NCBI GenBank assembly: GCA_002104985.1
Contig: MCGO01000031.1
Location: 372,001-436,000 of the forward strand
Source of the DNA: Rhizoclosmatium globosum
Lineage: Eukaryota; Chytridiomycota; Chytridiomycetes; Chytridiales; Chytriomycetaceae
Direction of reading: 5' to 3'
Length of the DNA: 64,000 bases
The stretch's first letter is position 1. Every line of letters starts with the position of its first letter. The notes under the pieces were generated by a model. The model was not told where the DNA came from and searched no databases. It was given only the letters and a program-made list of their open reading frames with translations. Of this stretch, positions 11,804-23,671 are shown in pieces. The position numbers and the translations under genes were made by a program.

Positions 11804-14341
11804 TTACAACGTCAATAGTTCACGATTGAATTGGATTACTTTCGAATGTGCGACAACTTTATCTTTCCTAAAGTTAAGGACCTGTAGATAGAACAGATTA
11901 GGAAATAGGATGATCGATCAGAACGAATCAAACCTGCAAACCCTCCAACGAGACTGCACGCGACAAGGCAACATAACTTTGTCCCTTTTCAAAGACGCGT
12001 CCCAAATCCACTCGAAGTAGAGATAACGTCTGACCTTGACTTTTGTGAATACTCCTGTTGTCAAGGTCAACAAAAATGTAAACACACAGTGACAACTCAC
12101 AAAGCATAAGCCAGAAGAAGCGGAACCTAATAAAAAAACAAAACAATCAAGACCACTTTCCAGCAAAGAAACGTCAATACCAACACACACCTGCTCCCGC
12201 GTAGCCTTAACAGACCGATTCACTTCATACTTCCAATCATCAACCCCAACAACAAACCCTCTCGGCCCCTCAAAAAAATCCACAACCGGACACCCAGTCG
12301 CCTCCTCAAACCCAATCACCCGTCCCATACTCCCATTCACAAGCCCCACCGTGAACTTGTTCTTAATGAGCATGACTTGCGCGCCGATTTTGAGGTCGAG
12401 CGTTTCAGGGGCCATGCAGTCTTTGAATTTGTCAAAGAAGAGGGGGTCGCCGTGGTGGGTTGCTTGGAAGGTGTGGGTTTCGCCGGGGAGGCGGGAGAGG
12501 TGGAGGCGGTTACATGTATCGACTTCGTTTCGGAGGGCGAATCTGAGGTGGAGGGTGGTGAAGACAGCTGTTGGTAAAAAGAATAATTTATAGGCAAGGA
12601 ACTTACAGTTCAGTGGGGACAAGTCCCATTTCGTTTGGTGGTAGGTTTCGGGAAAGGCTTTGCATTAGTGCTTCGGATTCTGGTGAGACAAGGCCAAGTC
12701 GGATTTCGTTGAGAACTTTGATGAAGGCTGGATCCTTTTGCCGAAACACTTCTTTCAGCTGAGATATAGTAAATATAAAAACAAAGTTTGGGATTATGTT
12801 TGAATCTCACAAGAATCGTCCGCTGAATGCAGTCCTTCCAAGTCTTGGCTTCAAAAGCGAATAAAGCACTATTATTCTTGGAGACTGGTGGTAGTTGCAT
12901 AAAATCTCCGCAAATAATGAGCTACGTTTGGGGCAACTGTAAATTGTAGTGTGAAGGCAACAAGAATTCAAACCTGAATTCCTCCAAATGGCCTCTGAAT
13001 ATCGCGCACATGCCGTGCAATGTCTTCCAACTTATCAAAGAATGCACCATCGACCATCGAAACTAAGGGACACTGGTAAGTTCAAAGTAGATTCTCGAAC
13101 ACGAAGAAGTCTCACTTTCGTCAATAATCAGCACTCGAGTCGATTTCCATCTGTTAAACGTTTTCCTATTGTGCTTGATCATTCCCACAAGTTTTGGAGC
13201 CGGCTCTGTGGGATTATAATGTTAACTTTCCCAAAGGTAGGCCATAGATGCATATTTCACTCGAAGTTCAACCTGCAAAAATGTCAAGGCACGTTCGCTT
13301 CGCTCGCATTCCCAGCATCTTGAGCTTGTCTGTTTCCTTTCAACTCACCAGCAGCAAGGCCTACTCCCGCAAAAGCATGTAGAGTCACACCACCAATATT
13401 ACTTGCAGCAATGCCTTTCGAGATAGAGCGTGTGTCAGTAACGCGTTTAATCTTTATAAAATAAGACATAAAATGAATTCCTTGGACATACCTGTCGGTG
13501 CAGTAATGGCCACTTGCTCATCACTATATTTCGAACGCAACATGGCAATAATTTCGCGCATCAACACGGATTTCCCAGTACCAGCGGAACCAGTATAAAA
13601 GATTGATTCTCCATGATCGACAAACTGTAAGACAGCCTCCTGTTCACGAGACAGCTGAACACCAGGTGTTCTTCGTGTGCCTGCATAAGTATTTGACGAA
13701 GAACTCGAATAGTTTGAAGCTGACGGATGGGTAGAAGTAGATGCGTCAGGTTTCGGACATGAATCATTGTTTTGGGATGGAAGCACTTTGTATGACACTG
13801 AGCTGAATTCACGCGGATTAGACGAGATTGAATTGGCTGATGTATTCTGAGTGTTTTCGTGAGGCTGAGGAAATGCGATTTGTTCGTTGTGTTCAAATGG
13901 ATTATTGTCGATGTTTCTGGTCTTCTTTTGAATTGGAGTTCGAGGTCCCGCAGAGTGATCGTTTGAATTGTAGTTTTGAGAGAAGGAAGGCGGCAGGACT
14001 CGTTTGTGTGTTTTTGGAGGAGGAGGAACAGGAAGAAGGTCGTCGTCGTCAATCGCCTCTGCTTCGTTTGCACAGCCACAGCCACTCACTTCAGTCTTAA
14101 CAAATGCATTTTGATTGAATGTGATTGGCTGCAACTGAGGCTGTGGCTGTGGTTGTGGTTGTGTAGTGGTGGATGGTTGTTGCTTCAGCGTTGACTTTGT
14201 TGCGAGTTTTGGAGCCAGTTTCGGATGCGGCGATGGATTTGCGCGAAAGAACGAATGAAGAGACGGCTGATCGGTGGTCGTCGTCGTGGTTGGAGGCGGC
14301 TTGGCCTTGTTGGCCTTGGACTTGCTGAGAATCGGCGGCAT
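11804..14341 (-). CDS. PIF1: PIF1-family 5'-3' DNA helicase
   Basis: Read on the minus strand. The N-terminal 180 or so residues are low-complexity (Pro/Thr/Gln/Ser) with a PIP-box-like QPSLHSFF. Then come [12 protein letters not shown], Walker A ([17 protein letters not shown]), [14 protein letters not shown], Walker B (VLIIDEVSMVDG), [29 protein letters not shown] and [10 protein letters not shown]...[14 protein letters not shown]. The last exon, after an intron ending near 11882, gives [18 protein letters not shown], the usual PIF1 C-terminus, with its stop at 11804-11806. PIF1 helicases act on replication forks, telomeres, G-quadruplexes and mitochondrial DNA. At least five introns are needed. 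An in-frame TTG lies 14 codons upstream of the chosen ATG. It converges with helicase copy 2, with under 200 bp between the stops. Confidence 0.9.
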
Positions 14342-14564
14342 TCGACTTTCGAGTTGGAAGCAAGATTTAAATAGCGCAAACAAATGGAACTCATGTAGAC
14401 GTTACTGGTCGGCCTATTTTAAATTCACATTGGTACTCCATCCTCATGTCACATTCATTGTCAAGTGAACGCGTTATTGTACAAACGCGAATGTATTATC
14501 AATTACTATAAATAAAGCGATTCTTTGATTTATTTTGATGGCACAAGATATATTGCCTACGGGT

Positions 14565-15555
14565 TTACAATTTGTTGAACGACGCGACATCGACAGATTG
14601 GCAGTAATCCTCAAAAGCCTGGATCTGGTCAGACAAATCATCAACTCCAACCTTGTCATCTTCAACAACAGCGGTAATCTGCAACTTTTTGATTCCGTAG
14701 CCAATCGCAACTAACTTGGACGTTCCCCAAACGAGTCCCTCCATCGCGATTCCTCGGACAGACTCTTCGAGCGCCTTCATATCGGTTTCATCGTCCCATG
14801 GCTTGACATCGAGAATAACCATGGATTTCGCAACTGGCTTGGGCTTGGCGGCCTTCTTTTCGTTGTATTCCTTGAGTCTTTGAGCGACAAGTGCTGCCTT
14901 CTCAGCGTCCTCCTCTTCGTCGTCACTGGCAAACAAATCAAAGTCTTCATCGTCGTCCTTCTTGGTCTCTTTCTTTGCTGGAGCTGGGGCAGGAACTGAA
15001 GCTGGAGTAACTGTTGCTACAATTGGCTCTGGAGCCTTGACAGCCTCAGCCGTTTCAAGTTCAGATTTCTTAGGAGCTGCCTCCTTGGAAGCAGTCTTTG
15101 GAGTGAAGGAGTATCCACCGTTACGAGTGGCAGCACGAATTCCCTGGAAACCAAAGTGTTAATGACTCAAGCCAGATTTCCGACCACAAAGAATATCATA
15201 CTTGTTGAACAAGGTCCTGTTGAGCAGCTGGAGAAGCGACGGATTCGTAAGAGAAAGCTGGTCCGTTGACATTGGCAACAACAGCCACAACTTCAGCCTT
15301 CACAGGCTCCGCAGGTTTGGCTGCAGCTTTCTTTGCTTCAGCTTTGATCTCAGGAATGGCGACTGTGACGAATGTGTAACCTCCGTGACGTTGGGCTGCT
15401 CGGACTCCCTTTGAACATATTATGTACACAACAAATTGAGCATTCATTCGATTACAAGATAGATTCAGTTTAGATAACAAACTCACCTTCTCAACAAGGT
15501 CTTGCTGGTCAGCTGGAAAGGTAACTGATTCGTATGAAAAGAGTTGGGCTGTCAT
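14565..15555 (-). CDS. Translation elongation factor eEF1B (guanine-nucleotide exchange subunit)
   Basis: Three exons on the minus strand are separated by introns 15409-15486 and 15144-15201, with no frame breaks. The C-terminal third is the classic eEF1B exchange domain ([57 protein letters not shown]), preceded by the acidic [15 protein letters not shown] element. It recharges eEF1A with GTP. The N-terminal half is unusual: it holds two copies of one unit ([30 protein letters not shown] and [30 protein letters not shown]), each split by an intron at exactly the same codon. The gene is divergent from the GT90 gene at 15710 with about 154 bp between the starts. Confidence 0.92.
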
Positions 15556-15709
15556 TTGAAAGTGGAAAAAAGAAAAGAGAGGGCATATGAATTCTGCAGA
15601 AATATAGATAGAGTAGTCGCAGGTGTTGATACTAATTGTTGGTTTTTAACTTCGATTTGGTCTGCCTTGGTTCCTCTAATTGATATTTAATTAATTGCAA
15701 CAAACCAAT

Positions 15710-17293
15710 ATGACGTCAAGGCGACAACTGTATATCATTGTGGCTGCCACCAACTTAAGCTTATTCACTCTTTTGATTGGCGTTGCTTGGTTCGCTAGCC
15801 AGAGCCATCCGAATCATCTACAGCAGGTGAGTTCCGAAGGCAAACGCCTATTACGCCTCGACACTGATTACCAAATGATTCTTAGCAACAAGTCTTAGAT
15901 ACATTCGTTATGTCTTCGGAAGATACGTTCAACACATCCATTCCAATCAATGGCGAAGCGGACTTTTCAAACCACAGCTACCAGTCTATATTTGGTAAAG
16001 AGCCCCCTCCCGGCTTTCACGAATGGCTACAATTCGCAAAGAAACAGCAATGTACAACAGTGCTATCAACATACCAACAAATATACGACGACCTGGCTCC
16101 ATTCGACAGAATCTATTCAAAAGACTTTGACTTGATCAACCGCAAAGGACCAGCTCGACAACAGTACATAACAAAAGGAGTCTTCACAAAACGCAGAGGA
16201 TTTGAAAGTAAAGCCATGTCCCCGCACTTGACGCTTCCTTTGTGGAACATCTTTCGAAGTTCAACAATCAAGGATTTCAAGTATATCACAAGCAATATGG
16301 ACGAACCTATTTCGCTGCCTGCAACGGATGAATATACAGGATCATACATGAACGTGAACGACACATTTACCCACAATTCCTGTTTACGAGACCGATTCGA
16401 CACGAAAACTGGCAACGAAACCACACCCAGAATGGCGCATGGATACTTACTCTCACCAGCCTCCTTCATAACACAAAATATCAATGTTCCTGTACTTGGC
16501 ATGACGAAGATACCGTGTTTCAGAGACGTGATGGTTCCTGGAAGCACAAGCCACGTTCCCATCACGATGAATGGCCGCGTTGAAGACGAAATTCCGTGGA
16601 AAGACAAGAAGAATGTATTGTTTTGGAGAGGATCCACGACGGGTGGTCAATGTGAGTTTCTCTGATTTCCTTGTTATAAACCTTGACGAATCGACTTCCA
16701 GACGGATATGGATCAAATCCACCACCTTGGCACGGATTCCACAGAATTCGTCTCGTTGAATGGGCCAAACGATTCGGTGAAAAGCATCCAGACCGTGTTC
16801 TCGACGTCGGGAAACAAGAACCCATCTCCTCTGATAGCTCATATCAAGTAGATATTGGTTTCTCCGGCGTAATACAATGCAACGAAAAGGGAGTCACCGG
16901 GAACGAATGCGAAAAGCTTCGTCAAACATACCCGTTGAAATCAAAAGTTGGATTTAAACAAACAAAGCAGTACAAGTACCTGATGGTTGTCGATGGTAAT
17001 GCATGGCCAAATCGGTTGCAAACTTATTTGGGACGAACAGCGTTATCCTGTTCAACGGAATATTTATCGATTGGTTCATTTGGCAGCTGAAGCCCTGGGT
17101 GCATTATGTGCCTGTGAAACCAGATTTTTCTGATTTAGAGGAGGTTATGGAGTGGCTGCAGACTCATGATGATGAGGCAAAGGAGATAAGTGAGAACGCA
17201 AGACGGCTTGTTCGACAACAAATTACCATGCAGCAGATGCAATGTTATACTGGGCTACTCCTGGTTGAATATGCTAATCTATATCAGGAGTAA
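15710..17293 (+). CDS. GT90 (CAP10/Rumi-like) glycosyltransferase, copy 1
   Basis: Start ATG 15710 is followed by a single N-terminal membrane anchor (residues 6-26; LYIIVAATNLSLFTLLIGVAW), as in type II Golgi enzymes. Introns lie at 15827-15885 and 16652-16701. Family signatures are FKYITSNMDEPISLP, WRGSTTGGQY, FHRIRLVEWA, KYLMVVDGNAWPNRLQTYL and PWVHYVPVKPDFSDLEEVMEWL. GT90 enzymes add xylose or glucose to glycans; in fungi they act on capsule, cell-wall or protein-linked glycans. The acceptor cannot be told. One base is missing near 17027, by comparison with the tandem copy at 18535. The next gene is a close paralogue with the WRGSTTGG-Y intron at the same place. Confidence 0.88.
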
Positions 17294-17342
17294 AGGTGTA
17301 AATTAAATCTCTCTTTGTTTTATCGCCAATTGAAGTTCCAAA

Positions 17343-18799
17343 ATGAGTGTCAAGCGAAAACTGAGTGTTCTTGCCGCAGCCAGTACCTTCACGATACTAT
17401 CGCTGATCCTCAGCTTTCATTCTTTAACAGTCCCAGATATAACAGGGCAGCACCATCAGCCCATCTACAACTTGAGTGCAGATTTCGCTACCACAAGCTA
17501 TGAGTCCATCTTCTCAAAACCAGCTCCACCAGCCTTCAACGAATGGCTAACATTCGCCAAAAACGAAGGCTGTACAACATCACTATCATCCTACACCCAA
17601 ATCTACAAAGACCTCTCCCACTTCTCTTCAATCAACCCCTCAACCTTCACCCAAATCAACAACGATCACATCACAGAAGGATACTACACCAAAAAGAAGG
17701 GATTCGACGGATTCGCCTTACATTCATACATCACCGACGTCCTCCACACAAACATCTTTCAAAACTCACCCATCAAAGACTTTAAATTCATTACAAGCAA
17801 TATGGACGAACCAATATCCCTTCCATCCACAGACGCCTTCACAAGCCCGTATTCAAACGTCAACGACACGTTCAAACACAATTCATGTCTGCGTGAACAG
17901 TTTGACACGAAAGTGGGAAACGAAACTACAACGAGAATGGCGCATGGGTTTCTACTTGCGCCAGCTTCGTTTATTACACAGAATTTGTATGTTCCTGTGT
18001 TGGGAATGACGAAAGTTGAATGTTTTCGGGATATTATGGTTCCAGGACGGAGTTCGCATGTCCCTATAACAAAGAGAGGACGCGTGGTTGATCCTATTGC
18101 GTGGGAGGATAAGAAGAATGTTTTGTTTTGGAGAGGGTCGACCACAGGTGGCAAGTGTGAGTGATGTTATTACCTACCAAATCTGTCGAACTTTATTCAT
18201 AACTCTCTCTTGATATTTAGATGGAACGTGGGGAAATCCTCCTGCTCCTTGGTATGGATTCCATCGTATTCGATTAGTGGAATGGGCGAAACAGTTTAGC
18301 CTGAAGTATCCCGACCGCGTCCTTGACGTTGGCACTCACGATTCAAGTTCTCCTGGCGGAAAATATCAAGTGGACATTGGATTCTCAGGGACAACTCAAT
18401 GCGACCCAGATGAATGCGAAAAGATCAAACAATTGTATCCCATGAAAGCAATGGTCAAGTTTGAACAAACAAAGCAGTACAAGTATTTAATAGTCGTGGA
18501 TGGAAACGCGTGGCCGAATCGATTGCAAACTTATCTGGAAACCAATAGTGTGATTCTGTTCAACGGCATATTCATCGATTGGGTTATTTGGCAGCTGAAG
18601 CCGTGGGTGCATTACGTACCTGTAAAACCGGATTTCTCAGATCTGGAAGAGGTTATGGATTGGTTGCAGAAACATGACGATGAAGCAAAGAAGATCAATG
18701 AGAATGCAAAGGCCTCATGCGACAACAAATTACGATGCAGCAGATGCAGTGTTATACGGGTTACTTCTTGTGGAATATGCCAATTTATACATAGAGTAA
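17343..18799 (+). CDS. GT90 (CAP10/Rumi-like) glycosyltransferase, copy 2
   Basis: Tandem paralogue of the upstream gene, starting about 50 bp after its stop. It has an N-terminal anchor (residues 6-28) and then FATTSYESIFSKPAPPAFNEWL, the ITSNMDEPISLPS block, WRGSTTGGK, an intron at 18157-18220, WYGFHRIRLVEWA, VDGNAWPNRLQTYL and VPVKPDFSDLEEVMDWL. It lacks the first intron of copy 1. Two missing bases in the last 100 bp (near 18712 and 18757) break the frame. With them allowed for, the tail matches copy 1 (RQQITMQQMQCYTG ... LLLVEYANLY) and ends at 18797-18799. Type II Golgi membrane location is inferred from the anchor. Confidence 0.88.
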
Positions 18800-18815
18800 T
18801 TAAAGCAGTCAAACA

Positions 18816-19441
18816 ATGAGCACCAAATCCCTCCTAGTTGTCCTCGGCAGCGGCGGCCACACATCCGAGCTTCTGACGCTCGTGGCCGAAGCTGACTCAT
18901 CACTACTAAGCCCGCGGATCTATGTTGCGGCGGCCTCTGATTCGGCGTCGCTTTCAAAGGCGACTGCGTTTGAAACTTCGAAAGGACGCACCGACTTTGC
19001 TGTGGCATCAATTCCTCGAAGCCGCGAAGTTGGCCAATCGTGGATTTCAACGATCGTTTCTTCGATTGCGGCGTTTGTTGTTTGTGTCAACTTGTTCTGG
19101 ATTCATTGGCCGAGAGTGGTTCGTTTGAAGTGTATTGGCTGTGAAGTGAGAGTAATCAATTGGTGATAGATATTGGTGAATGGACCAGGGACGTGCGTGC
19201 CAATATGCTTGATTGCCATTCTGTTGAAGGTTGTGCTAGCTCTCTCACAGTTCAACTGAGTGTTAACTTGTCAATAGCCTTTCAAAAAGACTAGCATTGT
19301 ATACGTCGAATCATTTACTCGCGTGAAAGAACTGTCACTATCTGGGAAGATTTGTATCGTTTTGCAGACCGTTTCATAGTTCAATGGCAAGACCTTCAAC
19401 TCAAATATCCTCGAGCAGAATACCTTGGAAAGCTATTATAG
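18816..19441 (+). CDS. ALG14: ALG14, UDP-GlcNAc transferase subunit
   Basis: The protein opens with LLVVLGSGGHTSELLTLV, the nucleotide-sugar transferase N-motif typical of ALG14, and continues with a hydrophobic stretch (IVSSIAAFVVCVNLFWI). After an intron ending at 19169 comes ILVNGPGTCVPICLIAILLK; after a second intron (19230-19277) come KKTSIVYVESFTRVKELSLSGK and the tail RFADRFIVQWQDLQLKYPRA. ALG14 anchors ALG13 to the ER to add the second GlcNAc to dolichol-linked oligosaccharide. The first intron would start with a weak donor (GTTCGT or GTGGTT near 19116-19119). One base is missing near 19355. The gene begins 16 bp after the GT90 stop. Confidence 0.88.
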
Positions 19442-19576
19442 AGACAATAAAGACTTATTTATATTGAAATTGATGCAGAGAACACTGATATCTGTCTGCA
19501 AACTCCAAAACCCATCATCCAAGTTGATTCATTCGCACTCTCCCACAATGCAGTTTCCAAGCAACCACCGTTGGAA

Positions 19577-20319
19577 TCAAAACTCTCCACCAGAATTCAT
19601 CCTCTTCAATCGCTCCATTTGGTTCATGAATCGAGGAGGGAATGGAATATTCAACACACTAGGCGTCCACGTCTTCTCAGCTAACAGCGAATTTGGCGTA
19701 TCCAACGGAGACTTTTCATACTTTTCGACAGGTCCATCATCCGCAGGTACAGGCAACTTTTGTCCAGACGATTTGAGGAGTCGGTATGTCTCTAAGCGTC
19801 CAGTCTCTTTGCTGATTTTCTTGATCAACTTTGCGTCTGTTAATTGTCTGATTTCAAAGAAAGGTTTGATGGTATTAGCATCATGTAAAGAAGTGTTGGC
19901 AGTTGAAGGAGGACTCAACTGAGTATGTGGGTCAACAAGCTTCACATTCGAAAAGTGGACAGGCATAGGCTTCATGAGAGTTGTTCCTCGAGGAGCCAAA
20001 GGGTTTGGACGCACATGCTTCTTTTGCTGTTTTTGAAGTTGAGCATTAGGTTCCCTTCTGACAGCAGAACTGAGAACGAACCATCTTGACTTCATTAATA
20101 GTCACTGAATTCATTTTCCGCACAACATCGAGGATCTTTCCTTCCTTTCCAACTTCAGATGCCTTCTCTCCTCCAATCACTCGAACAACATCTCCTGGAA
20201 ACAGGATCCACTTGCTGTCTTTGATCAGGTCCTTGGCCTTCACTTTGGGAACATTGAGTTTCTATTCGATGTAGGTCAGCTTTCAGAGTGATGAGATGGT
20301 AGGGGCAACTGACTGGCAT
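19577..20319 (-). CDS. Mitochondrial large-subunit ribosomal protein uL24m-like
   Basis: The KOW-type motif is clear (WILFPGDVVRVIGGEK ... GKEGKILDVVRKMNSVTINEVKMV), followed by KKHVRPNPLAPRGTTL and a long C-terminal extension typical of fungal mitochondrial uL24. The first exon codes only for Met-Pro; an intron (20262-20313) precedes KLNVPKVKAKDLIKDSKW. A single-base break lies near 20070, between NEVKMVRS and SAVRREPNAQ. The stop is at 19577. The N-terminus is short with no obvious cleavable presequence. It converges with ALG14 and follows VTA1 on the same strand. Confidence 0.78.
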
Positions 20320-20405
20320 AGTTGCAGTTTTGGTGAAGAAAATGAAGAGAAATGTTATACATGATTTATCGATATTCCATACACAGAACCCAATATCCAT
20401 TCAGA

Positions 20406-21706
20406 TCACTTCTTGTACGGTCTCAACAATGCAAGCGCCTTTTCCAAATTCTCCACCGCAGTATTCACATCATCATACTGCAACGCACTGATTGCAAATT
20501 TACAATGCTTCGTTGCCGCAGTTGTGATTGTGAAATCAAGTGGAGGAATAGGCTGGCGAGAGGGTGCAGGAGCTGGAGCTGGAGCTGGAGCAGATGGTGG
20601 AGGAGCAGAGTAGTAGGGAGCTTCGTAATTTCGTTAGAATACATCCCTCACGTTGAATTTCAGTGAAACAAACCTGGAGTATGAACTGGTGCCGACGCAG
20701 GTGGAGGTGGTTGATTGTATGAGGCTGCTGGTGGTGCAGACGCGGATGGGAAACTTGTGGGAATTGTTGGGAATACGGATTGTGTGGCTGGAGATGGTTG
20801 TGGGGTAGGTGCTGATGGAGCCGAGAGCACGGTAGGTTGGATTGGTTGCTGTGCGTCAAAGAATGGTTGAATGGGGGAAACGTAAGGTGTTGCTGGTTGG
20901 GTGCTTGGAATGACGACAAATCCAATCCTTGATTCAATGGTGCAAGGTCACTGAATGGATCGGAAGAGGGAGCTGGAGCTGGGGCAGATGGTTGGTCCAA
21001 CTATGGAAACGTGTAAGAACTGCGATTGGGAATCAGAGTGGAACCTACAGGATCCCCACCCGGCGGTCCAGCCGTTGGTTGCCTTCCTTCCTTAATCGCT
21101 TTCAAGATATCGACAGCTTTAAATCGACCATACTTGATCTTCTCTGCCACCGAGTCATCAATGGGACCAAATACTTTCAAAACTTCAAGGAACGTTGCCG
21201 CCGCCAAGAACGATTTTGCAGTTTTCTTGGACGCCTTTCCCGCCCTAAATTATTTGATATCAGCTTTATATCCATTAAGGCTGTAAGCTTACCTGTCTTC
21301 ATTGTCAGCCGAGTTGAATACTTTCAGCGCAAAGTTCTCAACGTGCGCGTAACCAACAACATCGTTTGTCAGTGCGTCATTTCCTGCGTGTTTCGCCTTT
21401 TCCTGTTCAAACTTTGGGTTAACGGGATTAAGGTATCCACCCACACGCTGTTCCTTACAGCTTCAAGAGAGTCCAAGAGACCCAATAAATACATTTGGCT
21501 TTCATTGTCTTTGGCGCCGATTTCGATGGCTTGTTTTGCAGCATAGAAGTTGCCTGGTTGCGTGGTGGTTGGGTTAGCTTAGCGAAGGGTTGCAATAGTC
21601 ACAAATGCTCACAATAGTAGGATACAACTGGGTCTCGAGTCACAAGCTCATCGGCTCGTTGGATGAATGCGGTTATCCCTTTGAGAGGCTCGGGGATGGC
21701 GGTCAT
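20406..21706 (-). CDS. VTA1: VTA1/LIP5-like activator of the VPS4 ATPase
   Basis: The N-terminal MIT-like region reads MTAIPEPLKGITAFIQRADEL, DPVVSYY, an intron, then NFYAAKQAIEIGAKDNESQMYLLGLLDSLE, followed by DVVGYAHVENFALKVFNSADNEDR and FLAAATFLEVLKVFGP. A Pro/Gln/Ala-rich linker leads to the short C-terminal VTA1 domain (AISALQYDDVNTAVENLEKAL). VTA1 dimers stimulate VPS4 disassembly of ESCRT-III at endosomes. Frame breaks lie near 21430 and in the linker. It starts 46 bp after the TRM1 stop on the same strand. Confidence 0.88.
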
Positions 21707-21751
21707 GGATTTTGGAAGTTCTTTTGTTCTATTGTCGACCCACAAACAGAT

Positions 21752-23603
21752 TTATTCTTTGGCTCCTTCATCATCATCCTCACGTGGTCTCTTACCCGCT
21801 GCGTTCTTAGGATTCGCGTTAGCACCCGGCTTCGCTTTTGCTTTTGGGCCCCAATTCTTGACTGGATTTTGTTGATATCGCACGAGCTTTACTTTAGTGC
21901 TTTCAGGCTCGGCGTTCTTGTTTCTTGTGAAATCAGCAACCAACCTGTTCAGTTGGTTGAAAATCAGTACGGAGTTACGCTGTCGCAGGCAGTGGTAAAG
22001 ACTCACGTTGGTTGCACAGTCAGAATTTTGGACGACACAGATCCTTCAATCATTCGTTTTTCGGAAATCGGGTGTTCCTTGACCCAGCATCTCAAGATAT
22101 CCCAAATCACTGAATTTGGAGCATCAGTCTTGAAAGACGTTGGCATGCAATGCGACGAGCTGACTTTGTATCCAGCGTTCACAAGTGCCGAGCTACATAC
22201 AGCATTAGAAAATCAAGTATCGTGTTTTTGCTACACTTACAAGAATGATCTCAATGGAGGTACAGAGCAGTGAATAGCTTGACAGATAGAGTCCAATGAA
22301 TAAAACAAAGGAACGTCAGGCAACTCCTCCGAAATGACAGTCAACATTCCAATCATTCTTTGATGAGTCTTGAACTTCTCAACTTCAACTCCAGCTTTCA
22401 CATATTCAATCATTTTCGAAACAAATTCGGTATTGTGAATCGGGCCAGAAAAGAATGGCCCTCCAATATGGAATTTGGAGCCACACTGCTCACAGACGGA
22501 TCCAATTTTGGGAAGGGAAGGGTTCTTGAATTTCGTGGACGGTCCGTCAACTGAGTACGATCCCATGGGAGAAGTATGATGGGCTCGGCAACTGACGCAA
22601 GAGTAAATCATGGAGGCTTTAGAAACCATTTGTTTGCAGAGTGCTGCGTTTGTAGTCACGCGAACAAAGACACGGACGTAGAAATCAATGGAGCAAGACA
22701 TCAAAGGCTCAATAGCTCTACCGTATCGAGCAGCTGAGTTTTGGATGCTCTGCAGCAACATTCTCAATCCCTAAATATACTGTTGTTCAGTGATCCAACC
22801 TTCTCATTTAAAGTCAAACTAAGACAAACCATTTCATGACAGAATGAGGCGTTTGGAATTGGCATACTTCCGTATTTTGCCCAGCAAGCTTCCCATTGAG
22901 ATCCCGCAAGTACAGCCATATCTGTACACGTCACACAAAGGAGTCCACCAGATCCAACACTTCTCACAGCCGCGTCCAAAAAAGGTGCTGCAGTTCCATA
23001 AGGATCCAAATCAACAACCATAAACTTCATCTTCTGGCCGTCTGCGACAGGGAATCCACCAGCCTGCAAAGACTGATACATAACCATGCTATTTACAAAC
23101 CATCAGCACAAACTAACCATCAAAAAGAAAATAAATCTCACTTTGCATCCCCTTCGTTTGGCACAACTTTCCCAGCACATCGTTGAACTCCGCGTTTCGC
23201 TTAATAGCAGCTGCAGCCGACGCATCAAAGTCATTCGCAAGAATATGTTTGACGTGGTCACATTCTTTGGCATAACGAATGGCACGAAGTCCTGTAGCAG
23301 AAAGTGCTTCGAGAACGTTGATTTCAGTTGGGTTTGCTGGAGCTAAGGCAAACAGTGTCAGACCCGCTACATTGAGCTATGTCGAGTAATACCATCATCC
23401 TTTGGTTTCTTGTTTGGTTTCTCCGCCTTTTTTGCAGCGACTTCATCCAAGTACATTTTGCTCCACACGTTGATTGCAGCAATCGACATGTCTCTGTTAA
23501 ACTCCTGGATTGGGTTGTAAAATACATCTTGCGTGGTAGTCGCTGGGACTGGGATCCGTGCCTTTCCTTCTTGGATAATCGTCTGTTCAGCTGGAGCAGA
23601 CAT
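21752..23603 (-). CDS. TRM1: tRNA (guanine26-N2)-dimethyltransferase
   Basis: N-terminal signature [19 protein letters not shown] is followed by [19 protein letters not shown] (SAM-binding), [17 protein letters not shown], the catalytic-region motif [32 protein letters not shown], and the C-terminal zinc-binding cysteines ([10 protein letters not shown] ... [13 protein letters not shown]), then [11 protein letters not shown]. The tail is Lys/Ala-rich and acidic ([12 protein letters not shown]), often seen as nuclear-targeting tails in this enzyme. It makes m2,2G26 in cytosolic and mitochondrial tRNAs. Multiple introns; one base is missing near 23170 in NEGDAK. It is transcribed away from the DNAAF3-like gene, with starts 68 bp apart. 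Confidence 0.92.
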
Positions 23604-23671
23604 TGGTTTTGGTTGTGGTGGAAAAAAGAAAGAAAACAAAAGTAACTTCACACACACAACAGAGCACTCAA
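23604..23671. promoter_or_regulatory. Compact divergent promoter between TRM1 and DNAAF3-like gene
   Basis: Only 68 bp separate the two start codons. No TATA box is evident; the sequence is CA/TG-rich. One short shared promoter must serve both a housekeeping gene and a ciliary gene. This follows from gene positions; no motif was assigned. Confidence 0.55.

Noticed and set aside
13561..14363. Open frames in other phases and on the plus strand across the PIF1 N-terminus
   Set aside because: They come from low-complexity Pro/Thr/Gln codons of the PIF1 gene and have no domain content.
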